A stretch of 39,489 bases of DNA from Acidocella aquatica (GTDB taxonomy: Bacteria > Pseudomonadota > Alphaproteobacteria > Acetobacterales > Acetobacteraceae), in NCBI RefSeq assembly GCF_030160635.1, contig NZ_BSOS01000058.1, positions 1 to 39,489 of the forward strand. Direction: 5' to 3'. The notes beneath the pieces are model-generated. The model saw only the letters and a program-made list of their open reading frames with translations. It was not told where the DNA came from and searched no databases. Made by a program: the position numbers and the translations under genes. Each line of letters opens with the position of its first letter. Position 1 is the stretch's first letter. Of the stretch, positions 24,551 to 32,263 are shown piece after piece.

Positions 24551-25377
24551 CGCGTCTCTCCCTTGTTCCAGTAAATCTGGTCCATGCTTTCCCCGGCATC
24601 GAAGCGCGCCTGAATCCTGGCCATGCTCTCCATGCTATGCGCATTGGCAAACAGGCCCTGGCTGATCTTCTGGTCGTTCTCGATGCCTTGGGTCTGGTTG
24701 AGGTCTTCATCCTCGCCCAGCATCTGCTTCATGCCGGCAACGGCTTGCGGCGGCAGGCCGGCAATGTGCTTGGCCAGCTTCAGCGCCTCCTCCAGCGCCT
24801 GGCCCTTGGCCACTAGGCGGTTGAGGCCGCCGAGCTCGTACACGCGCCTGGCGGTGAGCGGCAGGCCGGTGAGCACGGCTTCCGCCGTGGCGGTGCGGCC
24901 GATGAGGCGCATCAGGCGCGAGGTGCCGCCAATGCCGGTGCCGACACCGATGATGACTTCCGGCTGCGAGAAGCGCGCCTGCTCCTCCGCCACGCGCAGA
25001 TCACAAGCCCAGCCCAGCTCGCAGCCGCCGCCGGAGGTGTCGCCATTGATGGCGGCGATGGTCACGGCCTTGCCGCGGTTGAGGGTCATCAGCGAGCGGA
25101 ACCAGCCGGCCGGGTCGCCGGTGGCGGCGTTGCCCATCACCAGCTGGCGGATGTCCTCCAGATAGGCATGCTCCAGCCAATGGCCTTCCACCGAAGAGGC
25201 CAGCACGATGACGCGCGCCCCCTCGTCGATTGCTTTATCCAAAGCGTCCGCGAGGTACGACACGGTGGCGCAGGTGGTGGTATGGCCCGGCGCGCCGCCA
25301 TTGCCGGCAGTGACAAGGGCAACGCCCTCATGCGGATATTCAAGCGTAACATTGTTGCTCACGGATGGGCTGCTCAT
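24547..25377 (-). CDS. Enoyl-CoA hydratase/isomerase family protein
   Basis: This crotonase-fold protein of about 276 residues has VTIAAINGDTSGGGCELGWACDLRVA, with the oxyanion-hole G-G-G-C-E-L pattern, then FSQPEVIIGVGTGIGGTSRL. In canonical hydratases the two catalytic Glu fall in the region ELALACD and PE. Here the PEV Glu is kept, and GCELGWACDLR supplies the first. It may hydrate, isomerise or cleave a CoA-linked ring product. ATG at 25,377 follows GGGAGAG; the TTG at 25,389 is an in-frame alternative. It is the first gene of a two-gene operon with the SDR and is divergent from a VOC gene. Confidence 0.85.
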   Translation of the reverse strand: MSSPSVSNNVTLEYPHEGVALVTAGNGGAPGHTTTCATVSYLADALDKAIDEGARVIVLASSVEGHWLEHAYLEDIRQLVMGNAATGDPAGWFRSLMTLNRGKAVTIAAINGDTSGGGCELGWACDLRVAEEQARFSQPEVIIGVGTGIGGTSRLMRLIGRTATAEAVLTGLPLTARRVYELGGLNRLVAKGQALEEALKLAKHIAGLPPQAVAGMKQMLGEDEDLNQTQGIENDQKISQGLFANAHSMESMARIQARFDAGESMDQIYWNKGETR

Positions 25378-25536
25378 GATCTCTCCCAAATCTTTATTTT
25401 ATTATGGCTTTTGCGCAGCCATGGTGATGGCCGCACCGGCAGCCTGGCACAGCCAACTTGCTGCGCGAGGGGCGTTCTGTCAATATAGTATTCTAGCATA
25501 ACATCTGATTGAATCAGAAAACACGGGAGTTGAAAC
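25378..25536. promoter_or_regulatory. Divergent control region with perfect palindrome TCTGATT-G-AATCAGA
   Basis: This 159-base region serves the hydratase (minus) and VOC (plus) genes. A perfect 7-1-7 palindrome lies at 25,504-25,518, 18 bases before the VOC start. On the minus strand TTGACA (25,485-25,480) follows a TAGAATACTA segment, although the -10 box is weak. A shared regulator binding between the genes is plausible. Confidence 0.5.
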
Positions 25537-26058
25537 ATGCGGCGCGACCCCATTCGCCAGGTGGCCTATTTTGTTCCCGATGTGCGCGTGGCGGCGCGCG
25601 CGCATTCAGCGCTTTATGGCTCCGGCCCCTATTTCGTGGCGGAGCATATTCCACTCACCTTGTGCCGTTATCGCGGCCAGCCGGGCAAGCTCGACCATAC
25701 ATCCGCCTATGGGCAATGGGGCGAGGTGATGATCGAGTTCGTGCAGCAGAACAACCCGGAACCCTCGGTGTTCTTCGACATGTATCCCAATGGCGGCAGC
25801 GGCATCCATCATATCGCGCTCATCGTCGATGATATTCACGCGGCAATGCGGCATTTCGAGGCGCAGGGTTTTGCCGAGGGGCTTTATGCCGAGGTGATGC
25901 CAGGGGCCGGTTTCGCCATGATGGATACGGTGAAGGCGTATGGGCATTTCACGGAGCTTTACGAGCCTACCCCGCCGCTGCTGGGCGTGTATGATTTGGT
26001 GAAGCGCTCCGCCCAGGGGTTTGACGGGACGGATATCATCCGCCCCTTCGCTTTTTAA
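25537..26058 (+). CDS. VOC family (glyoxalase-like) protein
   Basis: This 173-residue vicinal-oxygen-chelate protein has two beta-alpha-beta-beta-beta modules: IRQVAYFVPDVRVAARAHSA in the first and GIHHIALIVDDIHAAMRHFE in the second. Candidate metal residues lie in LDHTSAYGQWGEVMIEFVQQ, GIHH and HFTELYEP. The fold includes glyoxalases, epimerases and ring-cleavage dioxygenases; this size and context fit the glyoxalase_4/bleomycin-resistance subset. It runs convergent to a second VOC protein 8 bases away. The reaction is not identifiable from sequence. Confidence 0.78.
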   Translation: MRRDPIRQVAYFVPDVRVAARAHSALYGSGPYFVAEHIPLTLCRYRGQPGKLDHTSAYGQWGEVMIEFVQQNNPEPSVFFDMYPNGGSGIHHIALIVDDIHAAMRHFEAQGFAEGLYAEVMPGAGFAMMDTVKAYGHFTELYEPTPPLLGVYDLVKRSAQGFDGTDIIRPFAF

Positions 26059-26066
26059 GGATCGAT

Positions 26067-26582
26067 TCAGAAAGTCAGATATCTGGTCTTGCCGTCCCAA
26101 TTGGCGGCGGCCTCGCGCAGCGCGGCAAACAGGCCAAGGGCGGCGGGCTTGAGATATGCCACCTCGATGATGACCGGCACCGCCCCGTGCATCTGCACAT
26201 AGGCCAGGCGTGAGCCATCCGCCACGTCCTGCGTCTGCACCACCTCGCCCCCACGCGCCACGTAGGATGCCACGGCAGTGTCGAAATCCTCCGTCATCAC
26301 GCAATTATGGTGCACGCCGGTGCCGCCCGCATCCAGGAATTCCTGGAAGATGGACGGTCCCTCGGGCTCAATCAGCTCGATGTTGAGATCTCCGGAATAG
26401 GCGATGGCGGCCTTGAAGCGGGGGATGAGAGGCGCGCCATGCAGCGTGCCCGCCGAAAATTCCAGCGGCGGGAAGACGAAGAACGGGCCGGCGCCGATCA
26501 CCTCCGTCCAATAGGTAATGGCTGCCTCAAGGTCGCGCACGATGAAGGCGTTCTGGGTGAGCGGGCCGGTGAGCTTGGACAT
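26067..26582 (-). CDS. VOC family (glyoxalase-like) protein
   Basis: At 171 residues it is close in size to the neighbouring VOC protein but only distantly similar. TQNAFIVRDLEAAITYWTEV opens the first module. GVHHNCVMTEDFDTAVASYV opens the second, with His for metal binding, and VIIEVAYL ends near a metal Glu. The ATG at 26,582 follows GGAGGG. It is divergent from the phenol hydroxylase operon, with 290 bases between. It may process a ring-derived intermediate; this is inferred from position only. Confidence 0.77.
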   Translation of the reverse strand: MSKLTGPLTQNAFIVRDLEAAITYWTEVIGAGPFFVFPPLEFSAGTLHGAPLIPRFKAAIAYSGDLNIELIEPEGPSIFQEFLDAGGTGVHHNCVMTEDFDTAVASYVARGGEVVQTQDVADGSRLAYVQMHGAVPVIIEVAYLKPAALGLFAALREAAANWDGKTRYLTF

Positions 26583-26872
26583 GGGGTTCCCTCCTGTTGG
26601 TTATGGGCGGCTTGCCTGGCCGTTTATCAGCATACAATGACGATGCACACCAGTTTATGCGGGGCGCGCAGCCGCCCCTGGCGAGCGTGCACCTGAGCGC
26701 CTCAACCAGCGCAATGGCTATCGCGGCCGGGATGGGGAGACGTGGGTCGCAATTTTGTTATTTCATAGAATGTCGAAATTTCTATTGACTCCCGAAAAAA
26801 ATAAACGCTAAAACCGGACATTATGAGGGGCGTCGTCAAGATACGCCCCCGCGGAAGAGGAGCGTTATAAGG
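26583..26872 (+). promoter_or_regulatory. Promoter and leader of the phenol hydroxylase operon
   Basis: TTGACT (26,785-26,790) and CTAAAA (26,808-26,813) are 17 bases apart and form a sigma70-like pair. Immediately upstream, TAGAA-N9-TTCTA (26,766-26,784) is an inverted repeat abutting the -35 box, a good operator position. The leader has a 7-pair hairpin, GGGGCGT-N9-ACGCCCC (26,827-26,849). No sigma54 box of the DmpR-controlled type was convincing. Confidence 0.5.
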
Positions 26873-27178
26873 ATGGGCAACCAAGAACTCCCCGAGCGCG
26901 CTCCGCGATTGCGTTCCCCCAATAGCAGCCAGGCTTATGCCCGGGTTTTGGGAACCAGGGCGGGCAAATTTGTGGAGTTTGAATTTTCGCTGGGTGATGG
27001 CGATCTCGCGGTCGAGCTGATCCTCCCGCTTCTGGCGTTTACCGAGTTCTGCAAGGACCGGCAGGTTATTCTTCTGCCCCCTGCGGAAGCGATTGCCGCC
27101 GATCTTGCCCGGCTTGCCTGGCGCGCCGGGCAGCCGGGGTTGCTGCGCCGCCCGGAGGAAGATGCCTCCGGTTCCTGA
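26873..27178 (+). CDS. dmpK: Phenol hydroxylase assembly subunit (DmpK-like)
   Basis: This small protein of 101 residues is the first gene of the operon, as dmpK is in the Pseudomonas dmp operon. It shows TRAGKFVEFEFSLGDGDLAVEL and LLLPPAEAIAADLARLAW-like segments of the DmpK/PoxA family. The family is not needed for catalysis but helps load iron into the oxygenase. ATG at 26,873 follows GAGGAGCG and AAGG. It is separated from dmpL by 47 bases. Confidence 0.83.
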   Translation: MGNQELPERAPRLRSPNSSQAYARVLGTRAGKFVEFEFSLGDGDLAVELILPLLAFTEFCKDRQVILLPPAEAIAADLARLAWRAGQPGLLRRPEEDASGS

Positions 27179-27225
27179 TCCACGACGAAACGATGAGGCA
27201 CCAAGCCTCACAGAGAGGAAGAAGC

Positions 27226-28218
27226 ATGAGCGTTCAAATTAAGACCGTTGATATCGCGCCGCGGCGTCAGACTTTTGGGCATGTGGCGCGGCGTCTGGGG
27301 GGCGACAAGCCCGCCTCGCGTTATCAGGAGGCGACCTACGATATTCAGGCGACCGCCAATTTCCACTACAAACCTTATTGGGAGCCTGAATTCTGGACCT
27401 ATGACACGCGCAAGACCGCTGTTGTCATGGATGACTGGTACAAGCCGATCGACCCGCGCCAGTATTATTATGCGACCTATAACATCGCGCGCGCCAATAT
27501 GAATCAGGCCGTGGATCGCAATTTCTCGTTTGTCGAGGAACGCGGGTTGCTGGTGAAGATTTCGCCGGAAGCGCGGGCGGCGCTGGAGCGCGGGTTGTTG
27601 CCGCTGCGCCATCTGCACTGGGGCGGCAATATGAACATGACCGAGATGTGCCAGCGCGGATATGGCACGGCGATTACCGCACCTTGCATCTTCTCGGCCG
27701 CCGACCAGCTTGGCATGGCGCAGATCATCAGCCGGATCGGGCTGGTGCTGGACAGCCAGAGCGGGACCTCCCTCGATGCGGCCAAGAAAACCTGGCTGGA
27801 AGATCCAGCCTGGCAGGAAGTGCGGCGGTTGATTGAGGATAGCTTCGTCGAGCGCGACTGGTTCCATCTCTATGTTGCGCAGACGCTCGGCGTGAACGGC
27901 GTTTTGCTCGATTTCATCTATAAATTCGCCGAACCCGCCTTTGCCGATGCCGGGCTGAGCGTCGCGATGCTGACCGAATTCATGCAGGATTGGCGCGCCG
28001 AGGAGAGCCGGTGGAGCGATAGCGTGGTCAAGGTGGTCGCTGCCGAATCCGGGCACAACAAGACACTCGTTTCGCAATGGGCGGCGCATTGGATTGCGCG
28101 CGCGGTGGAGGCGGTCAAGCCGCTCTCCGAGGCGTTGCTCGGCGATGGCGGCAAGGCGGCGATCGCGGCGGGCGAGGCGGCGCGGTTGCGGGCGGTGGCA
28201 CTCGGTCTGGCGATTTAA
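27226..28218 (+). CDS. dmpL: Phenol hydroxylase beta subunit (DmpL)
   Basis: The protein has 330 residues, practically the length of Pseudomonas DmpL. It opens RRQTFGHVARRLGGDKPASR and contains the family-typical stretches NFHYKPYWEPEFWTYD, DPRQYYYATYNIARANMNQ and ESRWSDSVVKVVAAE. It is the structural beta subunit of the (alpha-beta-gamma)2 soluble di-iron hydroxylase and lacks a di-iron site itself. ATG at 27,226 follows GAGAGGAAG; the upstream extension to 27,193 is unsupported. It sits between dmpK and dmpM in canonical order. Confidence 0.93.
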   Translation: MSVQIKTVDIAPRRQTFGHVARRLGGDKPASRYQEATYDIQATANFHYKPYWEPEFWTYDTRKTAVVMDDWYKPIDPRQYYYATYNIARANMNQAVDRNFSFVEERGLLVKISPEARAALERGLLPLRHLHWGGNMNMTEMCQRGYGTAITAPCIFSAADQLGMAQIISRIGLVLDSQSGTSLDAAKKTWLEDPAWQEVRRLIEDSFVERDWFHLYVAQTLGVNGVLLDFIYKFAEPAFADAGLSVAMLTEFMQDWRAEESRWSDSVVKVVAAESGHNKTLVSQWAAHWIARAVEAVKPLSEALLGDGGKAAIAAGEAARLRAVALGLAI

Positions 28219-28230
28219 GGGGGAATGAAC

Positions 28231-28503
28231 ATGGCGCAGGTGGCATCCATCACATTGCTGCAAAACGACGATGCGCGGCCGATTATCGAGGCGATTCTGG
28301 CCGATAATCCGGGCGTGCGGGTTTTAAACATGCATGGCGCGGTCAAGCTTGATTGCGATCATTCGATCACGATCAAGCGCGCCTCGGTTGAGGAACGGCT
28401 GGGACGCGCGTGGGAGCCGCAGGAGATTCAACTTGTCCTCGTCTCGATGGCGGGCAACCTCGATGAGGATGACGATCACTTCACCTTAAGCTGGCGCCAT
28501 TAA
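28231..28503 (+). CDS. dmpM: Phenol hydroxylase coupling/effector protein (DmpM)
   Basis: This is the small cofactor-free regulatory protein that docks on the hydroxylase and couples electron flow to substrate oxidation. From ATG 28,231 it has 90 residues, the DmpM size, with the family patterns IEAILADNPGVRVLNMHG and EEIQ-like LGRAWEPQEIQLVLVS. AAGGGGG lies 7 bases before 28,231 but only 1 base before the other in-frame ATG at 28,225, which decides the start. It is acidic near its C-terminus (DEDDD). Confidence 0.92.
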   Translation: MAQVASITLLQNDDARPIIEAILADNPGVRVLNMHGAVKLDCDHSITIKRASVEERLGRAWEPQEIQLVLVSMAGNLDEDDDHFTLSWRH

Positions 28504-28525
28504 GCGGCCAGGGGAGAGCAGGAAA

Positions 28526-30046
28526 ATGACAGTTAAAAAACTTGGACTGCGCCAGCGTTATGAACATATGACGCGCGGGTTGGACTGGGAAACCACGTAT
28601 CAGAAGATGGACGATGTATTTCCCTATGATTCCTTCGAGGGGATCAAGATCAAGGATTGGTCGGCCTGGGAAGATCCATTCCGGCTCACGATGGATACCT
28701 ACTGGAAATTCCAGGCGGAGAAGGAGCGCAAGCTCTATGCCGTGCTTGATGCATTCGCGCAGAATAACGGGCAGACGAATCTCTCGGATGGGCGGTATGT
28801 CAACGTCGTCAAGCTGTTCCTCACCGGGATTTCGCCCGAGGAGTATCAGGCACATCGCGGGTTTGCGTTTACCGGCCGGCATTTGCGCGGGGCGGGCGCG
28901 CGGGTTGCGGCACAGATGCAATCGCTCGACGAGTTGCGGCACTTGCAGACGCAGGTGCATACGATCAGCCATTACAACAAATTCTTCGACGGCATCGGCG
29001 AATTTCCGCACATGCATGATCGCGTTTGGTATCTCTCGGTGCCAAAATCGTTCTTCGACGACGCGCGCTCGGCCGGGCCGTTTGAGTTTATGATCGCGAT
29101 TGGGTTTGCCTTCGAGTATTTGCTGACCAATCTGCTGTTCGTGCCCTTCATGTCCGGCGCCGCGTATAATGGCGATATGTCCACTGTGACGTTTGGTTTC
29201 TCGGCGCAATCTGATGAGAGCCGGCATATGACGCTGGGGATCGAGGTCATCAAATTCCTGCTCGAGCAGCACCCGGACAATCTGCCGATTGTGCAGAAAT
29301 GGGTCGATAAATGGTTCTGGCGCGGGCATCGGCTGCTTGGTCTTGTCGCCATGATGATGGATTATATGCTGCCAAAAAAGGTAATGTCCTGGAAGGAAGC
29401 CTGGGATATTTACTTCGTCGAGGCCGGGGGCTCGCTGTTTCAGGATCTTGAGCGTTATGGCCTGAAAATGCCAAAATACGCGGATATCGCAACCGAAGAG
29501 GCGGAGCATATTTCGCATCAGAACTGGGCGGTGTTCTACCAATATACCCACGCGGCGGCGTTCCATACCTGGATGCCCGATAAAGAGCATCTCGACTGGC
29601 TCTCCGCCAAATATCCCAACACGTTCGACAAATACTACCGGCCGCGCTGGGAGTTGTGGGCGGAGATGGAAAAGGAGGGAAAGCGGTTCTACAACATGGC
29701 GCTGCCCCAGCTCTGCCAGACCTGCCAGATTCCGATGGCCTATACCGAGCCTGGCGATCCGGCGACGATCTGCTTCCGCGCGACGCAATTCCAGGGCGAG
29801 ACGTATCACTTCTGCTCCGACGGCTGTAAGGACATCTTTGACGGTGAGCCTGAGAAATATGTGCAGGCATGGATGCCGGTGCAGCAGATTTTCCAGGGAA
29901 ATTGCGGCGGCCCGACGGTGCTAGACGTGCTGGCCTGGTATAATCTGAATGCCGGCGCGGATAATATGGATTATACCGGCTCGCCCGATGAGAAGATCTG
30001 GAAAGAGTGGCACCCGGATGCGGATGCCGCGCGCAAGGCTGTCTGA
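28526..30046 (+). CDS. dmpN: Phenol hydroxylase alpha (catalytic) subunit (DmpN)
   Basis: This 506-residue bacterial multicomponent monooxygenase large subunit has a complete di-iron site: E106, E136-x2-H139 (DELRH), E197, and E231-x2-H234 (SDESRH). The spacing is nearly identical to that of toluene/o-xylene monooxygenase ToMO A. A C-terminal Cys-rich YHS-like zinc domain (about 395-435, C-x2-C and C-x3-C) is present, as in DmpN. It hydroxylates phenol to catechol with O2 and electrons from DmpP. The start RQRYEHMTRGLDWE is typical. All ligands are intact, so an active enzyme is expected; the exact phenol range is not known. Confidence 0.95.
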   Translation: MTVKKLGLRQRYEHMTRGLDWETTYQKMDDVFPYDSFEGIKIKDWSAWEDPFRLTMDTYWKFQAEKERKLYAVLDAFAQNNGQTNLSDGRYVNVVKLFLTGISPEEYQAHRGFAFTGRHLRGAGARVAAQMQSLDELRHLQTQVHTISHYNKFFDGIGEFPHMHDRVWYLSVPKSFFDDARSAGPFEFMIAIGFAFEYLLTNLLFVPFMSGAAYNGDMSTVTFGFSAQSDESRHMTLGIEVIKFLLEQHPDNLPIVQKWVDKWFWRGHRLLGLVAMMMDYMLPKKVMSWKEAWDIYFVEAGGSLFQDLERYGLKMPKYADIATEEAEHISHQNWAVFYQYTHAAAFHTWMPDKEHLDWLSAKYPNTFDKYYRPRWELWAEMEKEGKRFYNMALPQLCQTCQIPMAYTEPGDPATICFRATQFQGETYHFCSDGCKDIFDGEPEKYVQAWMPVQQIFQGNCGGPTVLDVLAWYNLNAGADNMDYTGSPDEKIWKEWHPDADAARKAV

Positions 30047-30109
30047 GCTGAATTAGTCACCAAGAAAGCATGGCGCGGGAATGCGCCATGCGCTCCTGAG
30101 GAGGAATAA

Positions 30110-30472
30110 ATGACCGTTACGGCGATTACCCCCGATTATGTAAAACATATCGAGATCAGAGACATCCAGCAGAACTTCCATGGCAATATACTGGTTTATG
30201 TCCATTGGGAGGAGCACCTCTCCTTCTGTTCGGCGATTGCGTTTCCGCTGCCGCCCGCCATGCCGTTTGGCGCGCTGGTCAGCGACGTCATCGCGCCGCA
30301 TTATGCGGCACATCCCGACGCGGCGAAGGTCGACTGGGCGGCGGTGAACTGGATGATCGACGGCGAGAAGGCGACGCCGGATTTTGGCAAGTCGCTCGCG
30401 GAAAACGGGATGCACCATAAGTCGCTGGTGCGTTTCTGGACACCTGGCTTGACAGGTCGCGCGGCTTCTTAA
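30110..30472 (+). CDS. dmpO: Phenol hydroxylase gamma subunit (DmpO)
   Basis: At 120 residues it matches DmpO (about 119). It opens with AITPDYVKHIEIRDIQQNFH and includes GNILVYVHWEEHLSFCSAI and YAAHPDAAKVDWAAVNWMID, typical of the gamma subunit that packs on the hydroxylase core. ATG at 30,110 follows GAGGAGG. It lies 63 bases after dmpN and 30 bases before dmpP. Confidence 0.92.
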   Translation: MTVTAITPDYVKHIEIRDIQQNFHGNILVYVHWEEHLSFCSAIAFPLPPAMPFGALVSDVIAPHYAAHPDAAKVDWAAVNWMIDGEKATPDFGKSLAENGMHHKSLVRFWTPGLTGRAAS

Positions 30473-30502
30473 AGTGCCACGGCCAATAAGGACTTTTTTT
30501 CC

Positions 30503-31564
30503 ATGACACATCAACTGACCATTGAGCCGCTGGGCGAGTGCATCGAGGTCGAGGATGGGCAGACCATCCTCGACGCCTGTCTGCGCGCGGGGATTTATCT
30601 GCCCTATGCCTGCGGGCATGGGCTCTGCGGGACGTGCAAAGTCGAGGCGCTCGAGGGCGAGGTCGATCATGGCGATGCCTCGCCGTTCGCGTTGATGGAT
30701 TTTGAGCGGGCGGAAGGGAAAACCCTCGCCTGCTGCGCGCGGATGATGAGCGATGTCACCATCGAGGCGGATATCGACGAGGAGCCGGACCAGCGGCGTA
30801 TTACCGTGCGGGATTTTGCCGGCCGGGTCGAGGGGCTGGAGGATCTGACGCATGATGTGAAGGGGGTGCGTCTGGGGCTTGGCGGCGGGCGGATCGATTT
30901 TCAGGCCGGGCAGTATATCAACCTGACGCTACCGGGGGTGCATGGGACGCGCGCCTTCTCGATCGCCAATCCGCCGTCCGAGGATGGGTATGTCGATTTG
31001 CAGATACGGCGCGTGCCGGGTGGGCAAGGAACTTCGTATATCCACGAGGTTTTGAAACTCGGCGACGCGGTGGCGCTTTCAGGGCCTTATGGGCGCTTCT
31101 ATGTGCGCAAATCACGCGGCGGGCCTTTGTTGTTCATGGCGGGCGGGACTGGGGTTTCCAGTCCGCGTTCGATGATCCTGGAGTTGCTCGCCGCGGGGTA
31201 TCGCGACCCGATCATGCTGGTGCATGGCGTGCGCACGCGGGCGGATTTGTATGGCGAGGCAGAGTTCTCGGCGCTCGCGGTGGAACATAGCAATTTCCGC
31301 TACATCCCAGCCCTCTCCTCCGAGCCGGAAGCGAGCGGCTGGACGGGCGAGCGCGGATTTGTCCATGATGTCGCCGCACGGCTGTTTGACGGGTTGTTCG
31401 AGGGATGGTCCGCGTATCTGTGCGGGCCGCCGCCGATGATCGAGGCCTGTGTCAATACGTTGATGCGCGGGCGGTTGTTCGAGAAGTATATTTTTACCGA
31501 GCGGTTCCTCACCGCCAAGGACGGTACAGAGAAGCCAAAAAGCCCGTTATTCAAGAAGATCTGA
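30503..31564 (+). CDS. dmpP: Phenol hydroxylase reductase (DmpP)
   Basis: This NADH-dependent ferredoxin reductase has 353 residues, the DmpP length. The N-terminal plant-type [2Fe-2S] domain has C37-x4-C42-x2-C45-x31-C77. The FAD domain carries RAFSIANPP, and the NAD domain carries MAGGTGVSSPRSMILE and CGPPPMIEAC. It passes electrons from NADH to the hydroxylase. Its final codons overlap a recombinase remnant on the other strand. No dmpQ or catechol 2,3-dioxygenase follows, unlike the Pseudomonas operon. Confidence 0.94.
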   Translation: MTHQLTIEPLGECIEVEDGQTILDACLRAGIYLPYACGHGLCGTCKVEALEGEVDHGDASPFALMDFERAEGKTLACCARMMSDVTIEADIDEEPDQRRITVRDFAGRVEGLEDLTHDVKGVRLGLGGGRIDFQAGQYINLTLPGVHGTRAFSIANPPSEDGYVDLQIRRVPGGQGTSYIHEVLKLGDAVALSGPYGRFYVRKSRGGPLLFMAGGTGVSSPRSMILELLAAGYRDPIMLVHGVRTRADLYGEAEFSALAVEHSNFRYIPALSSEPEASGWTGERGFVHDVAARLFDGLFEGWSAYLCGPPPMIEACVNTLMRGRLFEKYIFTERFLTAKDGTEKPKSPLFKKI

Positions 31565-32011
31565 GAAGAAGGGGGCCACCTCAGGGTTCTCGTCGAGCAG
31601 CGTGCGGATGATGCTGAACGCCTCATCCTTGGTTGCCGGGCTGGCCAGCGCGGTGTGCAGCGCCGCCACCTTCTCGCGGTAAACTTCTGCCCGTTTGGGA
31701 TGCAGCGCCGGCTCACGGGCGGGCTGGTTGGCGAGCAGGCCGTTCAGCTCGTCCTCGCGGGCTTCCAGGGCGATCAATTTATCTTTGAGAGTCCGTGAGC
31801 CTCTGCCGCCGGCCAGTTCATCGACCAGATAGGCCAGTTTTGATTTGATCGCCGCCAGTTCCTGTTTGGCAGCATCAAAATGCACATTCTGCCGGGCGAT
31901 GATGCTATTGTGCTCGGCCACGAATGCGGCGGCGAATTCCTTAAATATATCCGGGTCCATCAGCCCCGCCAGTACGATGCCGTCGAGGTTCTTGAGAGAC
32001 AGCGCGTTCAT
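31547..32011 (-). pseudogene. Serine-recombinase C-terminal fragment
   Basis: The 154 codons correspond to the C-terminal coiled-coil/helical region of large serine recombinases: LAGLMDPDIFKEFAAAFVAE, then ALEAREDELNGLLA, then ALHPKRAEVYREKVAALHTA and LASPATKDEAFSIIRTLLD. The resolvase catalytic domain, the DNA-binding recombinase domain and the zinc ribbon that should precede it are all absent. The last codon and stop lie inside dmpP on the opposite strand. It is a remnant of a mobile element at the boundary of the catabolic operon. Confidence 0.75.
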
Positions 32012-32263
32012 CGGCGCTAGGGATCAGCACCCAAAATCCCATGACCTCTGACCCATGGTGACACATTGATTCGGAAATCAGGGTGCGGCGCAACAAAAAA
32101 ATGAAGCTGTAGTGCTAAAATGGCGTAATCCGCATGATATCTGGCGTGATCCGTATGATGGGTTCCGTTGGATTCGAATTTTAGTGGGCTTATTTACGGC
32201 GTAGCGGAACTGCGTTCCCGCGCAGTGTCTGATGCAAATGTTCTCATATTTGGAGAAAGAGAG
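32012..32263. repeat. Non-coding gap with an 18-base imperfect direct repeat
   Basis: TGGCGTAATCCGCATGAT (32,121-32,138) is repeated as TGGCGTGATCCGTATGAT (32,142-32,159), with 2 mismatches and a 21-base period (two helical turns). The gap lies between the recombinase remnant and the hydrolase gene. It could be a tandem operator or residue of a mobile-element end. Confidence 0.55.

Noticed and set aside
26612-26630. Possible sigma54 promoter (TGGC...GC) upstream of dmpK
   Set aside because: Only the GG and GC dinucleotides at 10-base spacing and part of the consensus match. It lies about 240 bases before dmpK, and a better sigma70-like pair is closer.
28481-29809. Minus-strand ORF of 442 codons antisense to dmpN
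   Set aside because: It is a composition artefact of the high-GC coding strand; dmpN has a complete di-iron site.
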